A stretch of 64,000 nucleotides of DNA, from the NCBI RefSeq assembly GCF_009193325.2, contig NZ_CP059856.1, positions 806,001 through 870,000 on the forward strand, given 5' to 3'. Shown here piece by piece: positions 27,273-33,710 of the stretch. Origin of the DNA: Bacteroides zhangwenhongii (GTDB lineage Bacteria; Bacteroidota; Bacteroidia; Bacteroidales; Bacteroidaceae). A program made the translations under genes and the position numbers. The stretch's first letter is position 1. Each line of letters begins with the position of its first letter. Under the pieces are notes generated by a model. The model was given only the letters and a program-made list of their open reading frames with translations, was not told the origin of the DNA and ran no database searches.

Positions 27273-27319
27273 CATTCCGGAAATACCGCAGCTTTCTGCC
27301 TTTTCCGGAATGGCTTTTT
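27273..27319 (+). terminator. Terminator of the LRR lipoprotein gene
   Basis: CATTCCGGAAA (27273-27283) pairs perfectly with TTTCCGGAATG (27302-27312), followed by GGCTTTTTT. Confidence 0.85.
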
Positions 27320-27340
27320 TATAACTAAAAGGATTGTTTT

Positions 27341-27768
27341 ATGGAAAATTCATTTAATGATGAATTGTATTGTTCGTTGAAAGACGAACTTCGTGAAGTG
27401 AACGCACAAATTGATGTGCATAGTGAACAATTGATGAACTTGCTTGACCAAAAAAAAGAATTATCGGTCAACTGATTCGGGAAGTAAAGTCGCAGACACC
27501 TGTTGTCATAGAATACCGGGGAAATCCGAAAAGGTATGTCGCCGTTATTCTGAATGCCATTGACCGGGGGCGCCTGACTTATGACGGGGCTTCTAATAGT
27601 GAACAAACCATTCGCGCTTTGGCGACTCTGATTGATGTGATAAGCCCGAAAACGGGCAAGGTACTTAGCGTGGAAACACTGGTGTCTTATGAGAAGAAGG
27701 AACACACCGGAGATTTCACTGATTATCGTGAAGGAGATTTCGACGAATTAAATAGGATAGTGAGTTGA
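27341..27768 (+). pseudogene. Small conserved-looking hypothetical gene with a frame change
   Basis: ATG at 27341 opens a frame of 44 residues (MENSFNDELYCSLKDELREV, then AQIDVHSEQLMNLLDQKKEL) that stops soon after a run of eight A. A -1 shift in that run joins it to a second frame (IIGQLIREVKSQTPVVIEYRG, then DRGRLTYDGASNSEQTIRALATLIDVISPKTGKVLSVETLVSYEK, and so on) ending at TGA 27766-27768. Together they give about 142 residues: a helical N-terminal part and a mixed C-terminal part. I do not recognise the family. Both halves look coding. It may be a pseudogene, a homopolymer sequencing error, or a gene using slippage. It lies 20 bases after the terminator of the LRR gene. Confidence 0.55.
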
Positions 27769-27780
27769 TTTGAAAACGTG

Positions 27781-27824
27781 GCGGGAAATTTGAAAAAGAC
27801 GGTGGGCTTTTTCAGATTTCCCGC
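27781..27824. repeat. Long perfect-like hairpin
   Basis: GCGGGAAATTTGAAAAAG (27781-27798) faces CTTTTTCAGATTTCCCGC (27807-27824): an 18-bp stem with a single G:T pair and an 8-base loop. It lies 12 bases after the preceding gene. It could be a terminator, though no clean T run follows, or a structured RNA. Confidence 0.7.
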
Positions 27825-27850
27825 TGTCTTTTTCAGAAAGAGAATACAAA

Positions 27851-27972
27851 AGTGTGAGAGGTGTGAGAGAGAGTTTTCAACTTTCTACTTTTCTATTATT
27901 TAATTCTATTATCTATATATTCAATTAAAAAAAATACAAATGTTACAAATCCTCTCTCACACCTCTCACACT
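27851..27972. repeat. Perfect 21-bp inverted repeat with 80-base AT-rich spacer
   Basis: AGTGTGAGAGGTGTGAGAGA... at 27851-27871 is matched in reverse complement by 27952-27972. Within each arm GTGTGAGAG is itself repeated. The spacer is almost pure A/T with no gene. It lies upstream of the toxin-antitoxin promoter. No recombinase gene is adjacent. Confidence 0.75.
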
Positions 27973-28016
27973 TTCTTGGTAAATAGAATGAAAATAGATA
28001 AAAAACAGGAAATTTT

Positions 28017-28048
28017 GTTGTATAGTTGAACAACGTTTCGTATATTTG
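28017..28048 (+). promoter_or_regulatory. Promoter and likely operator of the toxin-antitoxin pair
   Basis: TTG (28018-28020), 20 bases and TATATTTG (28041-28048) match the Bacteroides consensus. The spacer contains GTTGAACAAC (28025-28034), a palindrome that could be the operator for the HTH antitoxin. The start codon is only five bases after the -7 box. Confidence 0.5.
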
Positions 28049-28052
28049 CAGT

Positions 28053-28406
28053 ATGGAAAAGAAACGTAAGATCCGTACATACGGGGGTTACTTTGAGGCT
28101 TTCATGGAGACTTTAACCGAAAAGGAACAAGATAAGATCCAATATGGACTACTTTTGTTAAAAACACAAGAAAGGCTCTCCGCTAAATTTGTAAAATTTA
28201 TTCGGGATGGAGTTTTTGAACTTCGTACAGAATATAATAGTAATATATATCGAGTATTTTTTATTTTTGATGATGGTAATATTGTGGTACTGTTCAATGG
28301 CTTTCAAAAAAAGACCACAAAGACACCGGATATTGAAATAGAAAGAGCATTAAAAATAAAGGAGGAGTATTATGCAGATAAACAATCATCAGCTAGTAGA
28401 TTATGA
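28053..28406 (+). CDS. RelE/HigB-type (phage Gp49-like) toxin
   Basis: A 117-residue basic protein. YGGYFEAFMETLTEKEQDKIQYGLLLL, VKFIRDGVFELRTEYNSNIYRVFFIFDDGNIVVLFNGFQKKTTKTP and the following basic helix are the classic pattern of HigB/Gp49 ribosome-dependent mRNA interferases. The conserved FELR, YRVFFIF and GFQKKT blocks are all present. The ATG at 28053 is preferred over an in-frame TTG at 28026, since the promoter lies between them. The HTH antitoxin gene overlaps the 3' end by 35 bases, the toxin-first order of higBA. Confidence 0.87.
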   Translation: MEKKRKIRTYGGYFEAFMETLTEKEQDKIQYGLLLLKTQERLSAKFVKFIRDGVFELRTEYNSNIYRVFFIFDDGNIVVLFNGFQKKTTKTPDIEIERALKIKEEYYADKQSSASRL

Positions 28407-28674
28407 TGTAGTTCTTGATGCGAAATTTGGTGCAGAAGGAACTCCTGAGCGTGCGGAAGCAGAGGAGAAAGCCTATGCTTTTTATACAGGGCAGATTATT
28501 GAGGATGCACGGAAGAAGGCTAAAATCAGTCAAGCTGAATTAGCCCGGCGTATAGGTTCTGATCGTTCTTATATATCCCGAGTGGAGAGTGGTCAGACTG
28601 AACCTAAGGTATCTACTTTTTATCGGATAATGAATGCCTTAGGGTGTAGAATCGAATTTTCGATGAATTTGTAG
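28372..28674 (+). CDS. HigA-type Xre-family antitoxin
   Basis: A 100-residue protein with a C-terminal helix-turn-helix (DARKKAKISQAELARRIGSDRSYISRVESGQTEPKVSTFYRIMNALG). It overlaps the toxin gene and so is translationally coupled to it. It should neutralise the upstream toxin and repress the operon, probably at the palindrome in the promoter. A strong terminator follows 10 bases after the stop. Confidence 0.87.
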   Translation: MQINNHQLVDYDVVLDAKFGAEGTPERAEAEEKAYAFYTGQIIEDARKKAKISQAELARRIGSDRSYISRVESGQTEPKVSTFYRIMNALGCRIEFSMNL

Positions 28675-28684
28675 GGATAAAAAA

Positions 28685-28720
28685 ATGCAGAGTTATCTTT
28701 GACAACTCTGCATTTTTATT
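28685..28720 (+). terminator. Terminator of the toxin-antitoxin operon
   Basis: ATGCAGAGTT (28685-28694) pairs perfectly with AACTCTGCAT (28704-28713), followed by TTTT. It may also stop the convergent VirE gene. Confidence 0.8.
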
Positions 28721-28751
28721 AGCTACTGTACCCAATCATGGGTCGCTCTTC

Positions 28752-30863
28752 TTATTCGTATAGCCTGTTCGATTTTACCTGTTCGGGGGCAATGATAAAT
28801 ACGGCATATCTTCTACCGTTTCTTCCCTTTTTAGACTCAAAATTATGCTTAACCATTACTTTGCCAATCTGGATCTTCGCTCCGATGGAATATTGATAAC
28901 CGGTACGCTCACGGATCAGTTCGGCAATTTCGCTGACAGTGAGGTACTGTACCTTTTCAAACCGTTCCGGCTTGCGGATATGGGTGAGTACCAGTTCCTC
29001 TTCCGGTGAATGGAAAATGAAATCTTCATTATTCTTTTCGATCCGGTTGTTGTCCTCCTGCGTGAACCAATATTGATAACCCGGAGTGTTGAGCAAATGC
29101 TTTATCTGCGCATACAGTTGAGTATAATTGATTTTGATAAACTCGATGGAATCGGCATGGAAACAAAGGAAGCGGCGGGTGCCTGTCGTGTCGTGAAGAA
29201 TCTCCTGATAGTTGCACGTTCCGGCAAAGGAAGCGGTGTGTGGGAAGTTCTGCGAACGGCGTGCGTACGGGAGACGGATACTGATTACTTTGCGGGTCAC
29301 CAGATCCTTGAATGTATTCAGATCGCGCCCGCTCATTCCCTCGAATTCGTCAAGGTTGATAAGCATTGATTGCGCTATTTTGGCCAAATCGTCTTTACTG
29401 TTCGGATTGATAAGGCCGGTAGAAAGATAAGTGCGCAGTTCGGGCGGAAGCAGGTTGTTGATAAAGGTTGTCTTGCCGATATTCTGCACCTCGCTGCATA
29501 GTAAAAGCACGGTGTGGTTGACGACATCGTCTTGGGTGGCGGCAGCGCACATCCCTACCAGATAACGCTCCAGGCACTCCGTCCAGAAACTCTGGTGGTT
29601 GGTACGGACACTGTCCGCCAGAATACGGATATAATCTATCCCGTCCCATTCGGGAAGCTCCTTAAAATACTTGCGGATAGGGTGGTAGCTGCTACTGAAA
29701 TCGGAGTAAATCAGATTCTGAATCATCTTCACGTTGCAGGCATAGCCCAGCTCATTCATCTCCATCCAAATGCTGTTCTCCATCCTGTCATCAAGAATGC
29801 GGAAAGGATCCGGCTGCTCTGTTTCGGAAACCCTCCGGCGATATTCCATGATGTGAAGCAGCTCGTTATAGCGCGTCTCATAACACTCGCTGATATGCTG
29901 TTCTATTTGCAGCATTCGTTTTTGGGTACTGTTCAGCTTGTTCGTGTTGAACTCCTCCGTATGTGCATAAGCACTGGCAATCAGCGAATCCGTTTCCTCC
30001 GCCGGGAGGTCGGTAAACAGGCTCTTTATGAAAGCTGCCGCTTCCTGTTCGGGAATGCCGTGACGGTTGTATTTGCACGCCAGATGATGCAGGTAATTGT
30101 TGCGGTTTCCTTCGGTGTATTTTTCCGACTTGTTGTGATAGTAGTTCAGGGTCACCATTAATGAAGCGTGTGAGGAATGATAGTTGAGTGCGGTCTCTTC
30201 ACTGACCGGATTGTTGTCCGTTTCCTGCTTTTTCCTTCCGGGTGTTTTCTTCTTCTTTTGCGTTTTATAGAACAGAGGGGGCTGTTCCACGATGAAGGGA
30301 GTGGCGTCACGATTGAAATAGATGCCCGGATCGTATGACAACAGACAGGTACGCCCCACATCCTGACCGGAGGTGTCAATCTCGGTCTGACAAAGTTGGG
30401 AGTAAAAAGAAGCGACCTTATTGTAGGCTGCATTGTGGAAATCTTCTATTTCCTGAATGGTGTCGGGCAATGTCCCGTCCGGCCGTTGTGTGTGCGCTAT
30501 GATTTTCAGTCCCATCCCTTTGGGGCTGATAAAGGCGATTCGGGTGTAGCTGCACGCTCTCACCGTTTGCAGGATACGCGCTAACTCTTCTTTACTCAAA
30601 TGGTCTATATCTATCACGATATATCCCAGATATTTGACAAGGGTCGCATTGGAACGGCCACCCCGATAATTGGCGGAGAATGTGACGGAAGGCAGTTTCT
30701 TCTTCTCTTCGTTTGCAGCTTTCTCTCCCTGCTCCAGGAAGGTACGTCGTACGCTTTCCACTATGTTACGATACTTTGGACTGCCGATGGCAGATACGAT
30801 TTCTTCTTCGGTCATTTCTGCTATGATGCGATAGAAGTCAAGAAAAATGTTGAATTGATTCAT
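28752..30863 (-). CDS. VirE-domain protein: primase-polymerase-like plus superfamily 3-type helicase
   Basis: A 703-residue protein with the two-part plan common in Bacteroides. Residues about 45-200 are the VirE_N (BT4734/BF3469-type) primase-like domain (YIVIDIDHLSKEEL, SGQDVGRTCLLSYDP). Residues about 370-620 are the VapE/VirE ATPase with P-loop LLLCSEVQNIGKTTFINNLL and acidic strand MLINLDEFEGMSG. The C-terminus is a winged-helix-like region (EIAELIRERTGYQYS). Related proteins initiate replication in plasmids and phages. The gene sits with DUF4248, HU and amidase genes in a combination repeated across Bacteroides genomes. Its role outside mobile DNA is unknown. Confidence 0.85.
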   Translation of the reverse strand: MNQFNIFLDFYRIIAEMTEEEIVSAIGSPKYRNIVESVRRTFLEQGEKAANEEKKKLPSVTFSANYRGGRSNATLVKYLGYIVIDIDHLSKEELARILQTVRACSYTRIAFISPKGMGLKIIAHTQRPDGTLPDTIQEIEDFHNAAYNKVASFYSQLCQTEIDTSGQDVGRTCLLSYDPGIYFNRDATPFIVEQPPLFYKTQKKKKTPGRKKQETDNNPVSEETALNYHSSHASLMVTLNYYHNKSEKYTEGNRNNYLHHLACKYNRHGIPEQEAAAFIKSLFTDLPAEETDSLIASAYAHTEEFNTNKLNSTQKRMLQIEQHISECYETRYNELLHIMEYRRRVSETEQPDPFRILDDRMENSIWMEMNELGYACNVKMIQNLIYSDFSSSYHPIRKYFKELPEWDGIDYIRILADSVRTNHQSFWTECLERYLVGMCAAATQDDVVNHTVLLLCSEVQNIGKTTFINNLLPPELRTYLSTGLINPNSKDDLAKIAQSMLINLDEFEGMSGRDLNTFKDLVTRKVISIRLPYARRSQNFPHTASFAGTCNYQEILHDTTGTRRFLCFHADSIEFIKINYTQLYAQIKHLLNTPGYQYWFTQEDNNRIEKNNEDFIFHSPEEELVLTHIRKPERFEKVQYLTVSEIAELIRERTGYQYSIGAKIQIGKVMVKHNFESKKGRNGRRYAVFIIAPEQVKSNRLYE

Positions 30864-30952
30864 TTCTTTAGTTTACTTTTTTAGTCGGCTGCGAAATAAC
30901 TCTTTTGCAGCGAGATGTAACGAAACTTTCGGGAAAATAGTGAAAAGTTCTT

Positions 30953-31183
30953 TCAGGGCTCTCCCAGATATTGCACGATGGTAGCCACCTGTTTGGGAGA
31001 GAGCAGGCGGTTGCGTGCACGGTAACCCTCCGCTTCCAGTTCGTGTAGGAGAGGGAGGTTGAAGAGGATCCATCTCCGGAGAATTTGTAAGGCAACTTTG
31101 ATACATACGGTAGGGTTGTAAAGATGTGCCAGCTCTGCTTTCGTATAGGTGCGGATGATGAAGAGGTTTTCTTTGTTATTCAT
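30953..31183 (-). CDS. DUF4248 protein
   Basis: A 76-residue protein: RTYTKAELAHLYNPTVCIKVALQILRRWI, NLPLLHELEAEGY and LLSPKQVATIVQYLGEP match DUF4248, a small family found next to VirE and HU genes in Bacteroides. The pattern resembles a helical, winged-helix-type DNA-binding fold; this is inference. It is the first gene of a leftward operon with the VirE gene, 89 bases away, and diverges from the HU gene. Confidence 0.8.
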   Translation of the reverse strand: MNNKENLFIIRTYTKAELAHLYNPTVCIKVALQILRRWILFNLPLLHELEAEGYRARNRLLSPKQVATIVQYLGEP

Positions 31184-31267
31184 AACTGATTGTTCTTGTT
31201 GTATGCTATAAAGTTACTGAAAATAAACGGTTTGAGAAAGGAATAACCTCACTTTTATTCATTGAAA

Positions 31268-31338
31268 ATCAAGAAACTTCATTCGAGATCAAGAAACTTC
31301 GTTGGGGAATAGGGAGTGTGGAAGAGGTTGTATCTTTG
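31268..31338 (+). promoter_or_regulatory. Direct repeats and -7 box upstream of the HU gene
   Basis: ATCAAGAAACTTC occurs at 31268-31280 and again at 31288-31300, exactly 20 bases apart (about two helical turns). TATCTTTG follows at 31331-31338. No -33 box is seen at the right distance. The repeats look like a tandem operator or activator site for the HU-amidase transcript or for the divergent DUF4248 operon. Confidence 0.5.
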
Positions 31339-31397
31339 TGTCGTTAACAAGAAGGAAATGCATTTCGAATGTACAAAAACTTTAAAATTATTTTAGT

Positions 31398-31919
31398 ATG
31401 GCAATGACAGTTTCTTATTCAGTAGTGCCGCGTAAGAATCCTGCAAAAAAGGATGAACCGGCCAAGTATTATGCCCAAGCGCAATCAGCGGGCGAGTTGG
31501 ATTTTGAAGAGTTGTGTGAGGCGATCACCAGTCGTTCCACCTGTACGGAAACGGATGTGCGTGCCTCGATTTCCGGTATTCTTTATGAGGCGAAGCGTTC
31601 GTTGAAGGCGGGGCGTATTGTGCGGCTGGGTGATTTGGGCAGTTTGCAGATCGGGTTGACCAGTGAGGGAGCAGAGTCGGTTAAGGAGTTCGCCACTTCG
31701 ATGATCAAGGGAGCGCATATCATTTTCCGTCCGGGAAAACAGTTGGCGGAATTGCTGAAGATTCTTAGTTATCAGCAAGTGCGTACACGCGCGGCTGCCC
31801 AGTCGGGCGATGGAAGCGACGGCGGCAACGGTGACGGAGGTAGTGGTGATAAAGGTGACGGCGGTTCCGGTGATGGCGGATCGGACAACAACGGAGAAGC
31901 TCCGGACCCGGCAGAATAA
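31398..31919 (+). CDS. HU-like DNA-binding protein with Gly/Asp-rich tail
   Basis: A 173-residue protein. Residues about 1-125 form a Bacteroides HU/IHF-like domain (SYSVVPRKNPAKKDEPAKYYAQAQSAGELDFEELCEAITSRS, VRLGDLGSLQIGL, SMIKGAHIIFRPGKQLAELLK). The last 35 residues are low complexity (GDGSDGGNGDGGSGDKGDGG). This subfamily keeps the beta-arm (GAHIIFRPGK) for DNA bending. It is the first gene of an operon with a small protein and an amidase. Confidence 0.85.
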   Translation: MAMTVSYSVVPRKNPAKKDEPAKYYAQAQSAGELDFEELCEAITSRSTCTETDVRASISGILYEAKRSLKAGRIVRLGDLGSLQIGLTSEGAESVKEFATSMIKGAHIIFRPGKQLAELLKILSYQQVRTRAAAQSGDGSDGGNGDGGSGDKGDGGSGDGGSDNNGEAPDPAE

Positions 31920-31946
31920 TAGTACTAACATTAATTTGGGAAAAAT

Positions 31947-32114
31947 ATGAAAGAGATCGTAAGTAAAATCCTGGAGGTGATCATGTGCCTCATTCCTTTC
32001 TTCGGAAAGGGAAAACGTGAGAGAGTAGTGAGGGAAGTGCGTTATAATGCTACGCACAAGGAGGTGTGCAACGTGAAAACAACGGAAAGGGCGAAGGAAG
32101 ATGAGAAAGATTAG
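31947..32114 (+). CDS. Small hypothetical protein, 55 residues
   Basis: ATG at 31947 opens a 55-codon frame: a hydrophobic start (KEIVSKILEVIMCLIPFFGKGKR) and a charged tail (TTERAKEDEKD). It lies 27 bases after the HU gene and overlaps the amidase start by 14 bases, so translation is likely coupled. A small protein at this position is common in Bacteroides HU-amidase clusters, but I cannot name a family for this sequence. Confidence 0.5.
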   Translation: MKEIVSKILEVIMCLIPFFGKGKRERVVREVRYNATHKEVCNVKTTERAKEDEKD

Positions 32115-32547
32115 TCTGATTGTCATTCATTGTTCCGCCACCCGTGCCGACCGTGATTTTACGGCAAAGGATGTGGATACGGCTCACCGTTTCAGGGGAT
32201 TCTCGTGCTGGGGGTATCACTATTACGTGCGTAAGTCGGGGCAGATAGAACCGATGCGGGACGAGGATATGGTAGGTGCTCATGCGCGTGGCTACAACTC
32301 GATCAGTTTAGGTGTGTGCTTTGAAGGCGGATTGGACGCGAACGGGAAACCGGCAGATACACGCACCCCGCGTCAGAAAGAGGCTTTGCATCGCTTGGTG
32401 GGAGAGTTGTTGCAGCGTTATCCCGAAGCGAAAGTTGTGGGACACCGGGATCTGAGTCCTGATACGAATTATAACGGAATCGTGGACCCGTGGGAACGGA
32501 TCAAAGAATGCCCTTGTTTCGAGGTGATTGAAGAATTTGAGAATTAA
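32101..32547 (+). CDS. N-acetylmuramoyl-L-alanine amidase (Amidase_2)
   Basis: A 148-residue peptidoglycan amidase. LIVIHCSATRADRDFTAKDVDTAHRFRGFSCWGYHYYVRKSGQI carries the first zinc His (IHCSAT) and the GYHY motif. VVGHRDLSPDTN carries the second His and the zinc Asp/Cys region (ECPCF near the C-terminus). This is the compact T7-lysozyme-like fold with no signal peptide, as for endolysins of phage origin. It ends the HU operon and converges with pflA, overlapping it by four bases. Confidence 0.88.
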   Translation: MRKISLIVIHCSATRADRDFTAKDVDTAHRFRGFSCWGYHYYVRKSGQIEPMRDEDMVGAHARGYNSISLGVCFEGGLDANGKPADTRTPRQKEALHRLVGELLQRYPEAKVVGHRDLSPDTNYNGIVDPWERIKECPCFEVIEEFEN

Positions 32548-33302
32548 TTGACCACCACAGTAGTGAAATATTCTTTAAATACCTTCGCGGCTTTTTCAAG
32601 TTGGTCGGGGGTATTTTCTTTTACGTCTTTCAGCTTGTATTCCTGCTCCATCGCTTCATACTTATGTACGCCTAATGTGTGATAAGGCAGGATTTCCACT
32701 CGTTGTACCATCTTATATTTTCCCAGAGTCTCTCCTAAACGGCGGATATCTTCTTCGAAATCGCTGTAGCCGGGCACTAATACGTAGCGTAACCAGAACG
32801 GCTTTTCGTTCTTTTCGAGCCAGGCTGCCGTGCGTAGCGTCTGTTCGTTGCTTCTTCCGGTCAATGCATGGTGGCGTGCCGGATTAAACTCCTTGATATC
32901 GAGCAAGACAAGATCTGTCAGTTTGAAAAGCTCTTCCACATCTTCGTTCCAGATACCGCCGTTGCTGTCTATGCACACATGAATCCCTTTCTCTTTCAGT
33001 TCGCGAACCAGCGGGACGAGAGCTTTGGCTTGAAACGTGGGTTCTCCGCCCGAGAAAGTGACTCCTCCGCGTTTACCGAAGAAAGGACGCTGGCTCATGG
33101 CCATGCGGATGATTTCTTCCGGTGGGGTGGGAGTGCCGCCTTTGCCGGCTATCGTATCCGGGTTGGCGCAATACAGGCAACGGAAATTGCAACCTTGAAG
33201 AAAAACGACGAGCCGTAAGCCCGGCCCGTCAAATGTTCCCATACTTTCGTATGAATGAACTCGTACGAGTTGAAAGTTGAAAGTTGAAAGTTGAAAGTTC
33301 AT
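32544..33302 (-). CDS. pflA: Pyruvate formate-lyase activating enzyme (radical SAM)
   Basis: A 252-residue radical SAM enzyme. Cys38, Cys42 and Cys45 (LQGCNFRCLYCANPD) bind the iron-sulfur cluster, and VTFSGGEPTFQ is the SAM-binding GGE motif. It installs the glycyl radical on PflB. The first dozen residues (MNFQLSTFNFQL) are encoded by 7-bp repeats that belong to the adjacent cassette; the family N-terminus normally begins near VRVHSYESMG. Its ATG overlaps the stop of the four-helix-bundle gene (ATGA), so translation may be coupled. It is downstream of pflB in the same direction. Confidence 0.92.
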   Translation of the reverse strand: MNFQLSTFNFQLVRVHSYESMGTFDGPGLRLVVFLQGCNFRCLYCANPDTIAGKGGTPTPPEEIIRMAMSQRPFFGKRGGVTFSGGEPTFQAKALVPLVRELKEKGIHVCIDSNGGIWNEDVEELFKLTDLVLLDIKEFNPARHHALTGRSNEQTLRTAAWLEKNEKPFWLRYVLVPGYSDFEEDIRRLGETLGKYKMVQRVEILPYHTLGVHKYEAMEQEYKLKDVKENTPDQLEKAAKVFKEYFTTVVVN

Positions 33303-33710
33303 GACTTTGTGATTGAGTTTTTGGTGGTTTTTACGATACTTGCTAATAATTTTATTAGTTCACGGCAATCTTGGTGGATTGATTCAAAAGAGCTGTTAGT
33401 AATATAGTCGCTGTCTTTCAGCAGCATGAGCCAATATTCCGTTTCGTTGGCTTCTTTTAAAGAGATATTCATTTTGTTTAAAAAATCAGCTCTGCTTTGG
33501 GCATGTTCTGCTTCACGGCATAGGGCTCCTATGGCTGTTCCACTCCGAAGTATTTGTTTTGATAAAACATATTCCTTCTTTTCATGATATAAATATTTGT
33601 ATAACTTTATAATCCGAAGCGCAAAACTGTACGATTTTCCTCCTACTATAGCCTGCCCCATATCCTAGTCATTCTCAAAACTTTCAACTTTCAACTCTCA
33701 ACTCTCAACT
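33269..33710. mobile_element. Cassette with four-helix-bundle gene flanked by inverted 7-bp repeat arrays
   Basis: On the plus strand, GTTGAAA is repeated four times at 33269-33296. At 33679-33710 AACTTTC/AACTCTC units are repeated four times, the inverse orientation. The 380 bases between them are the four-helix-bundle gene. The right array abuts the pflB stop (33709-33711), and the left array encodes the start of pflA. The unit looks inserted between two genes that are otherwise adjacent. Mobility is inferred from structure only. Confidence 0.5.
33299..33661 (-). CDS. Four-helix-bundle (S23-type) protein
   Basis: A 120-residue all-helical protein: SYSFALRIIKLYKYLYHEKKEYVLSKQILRSGTAIGALCREAEHAQSRADFLNKMNISLKEANETEYWLMLLKDSDYI is the typical pattern (S..I..N..EA...S..DF..K..IA.KE..E..YWL) of S23/bIVP four-helix-bundle proteins. 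These are encoded in intervening sequences of 23S rRNA and elsewhere in Bacteroidetes genomes, and are related to Avd of diversity-generating retroelements. Function outside those settings is unknown. No reverse transcriptase is nearby. Its stop overlaps the pflA start codon. Confidence 0.85.
   Translation of the reverse strand: MGQAIVGGKSYSFALRIIKLYKYLYHEKKEYVLSKQILRSGTAIGALCREAEHAQSRADFLNKMNISLKEANETEYWLMLLKDSDYITNSSFESIHQDCRELIKLLASIVKTTKNSITKS

Noticed and set aside
27851..27972. CRISPR-like repeats
   Set aside because: There are only two arms in opposite orientation, with no regular spacers and no cas genes anywhere in the window.
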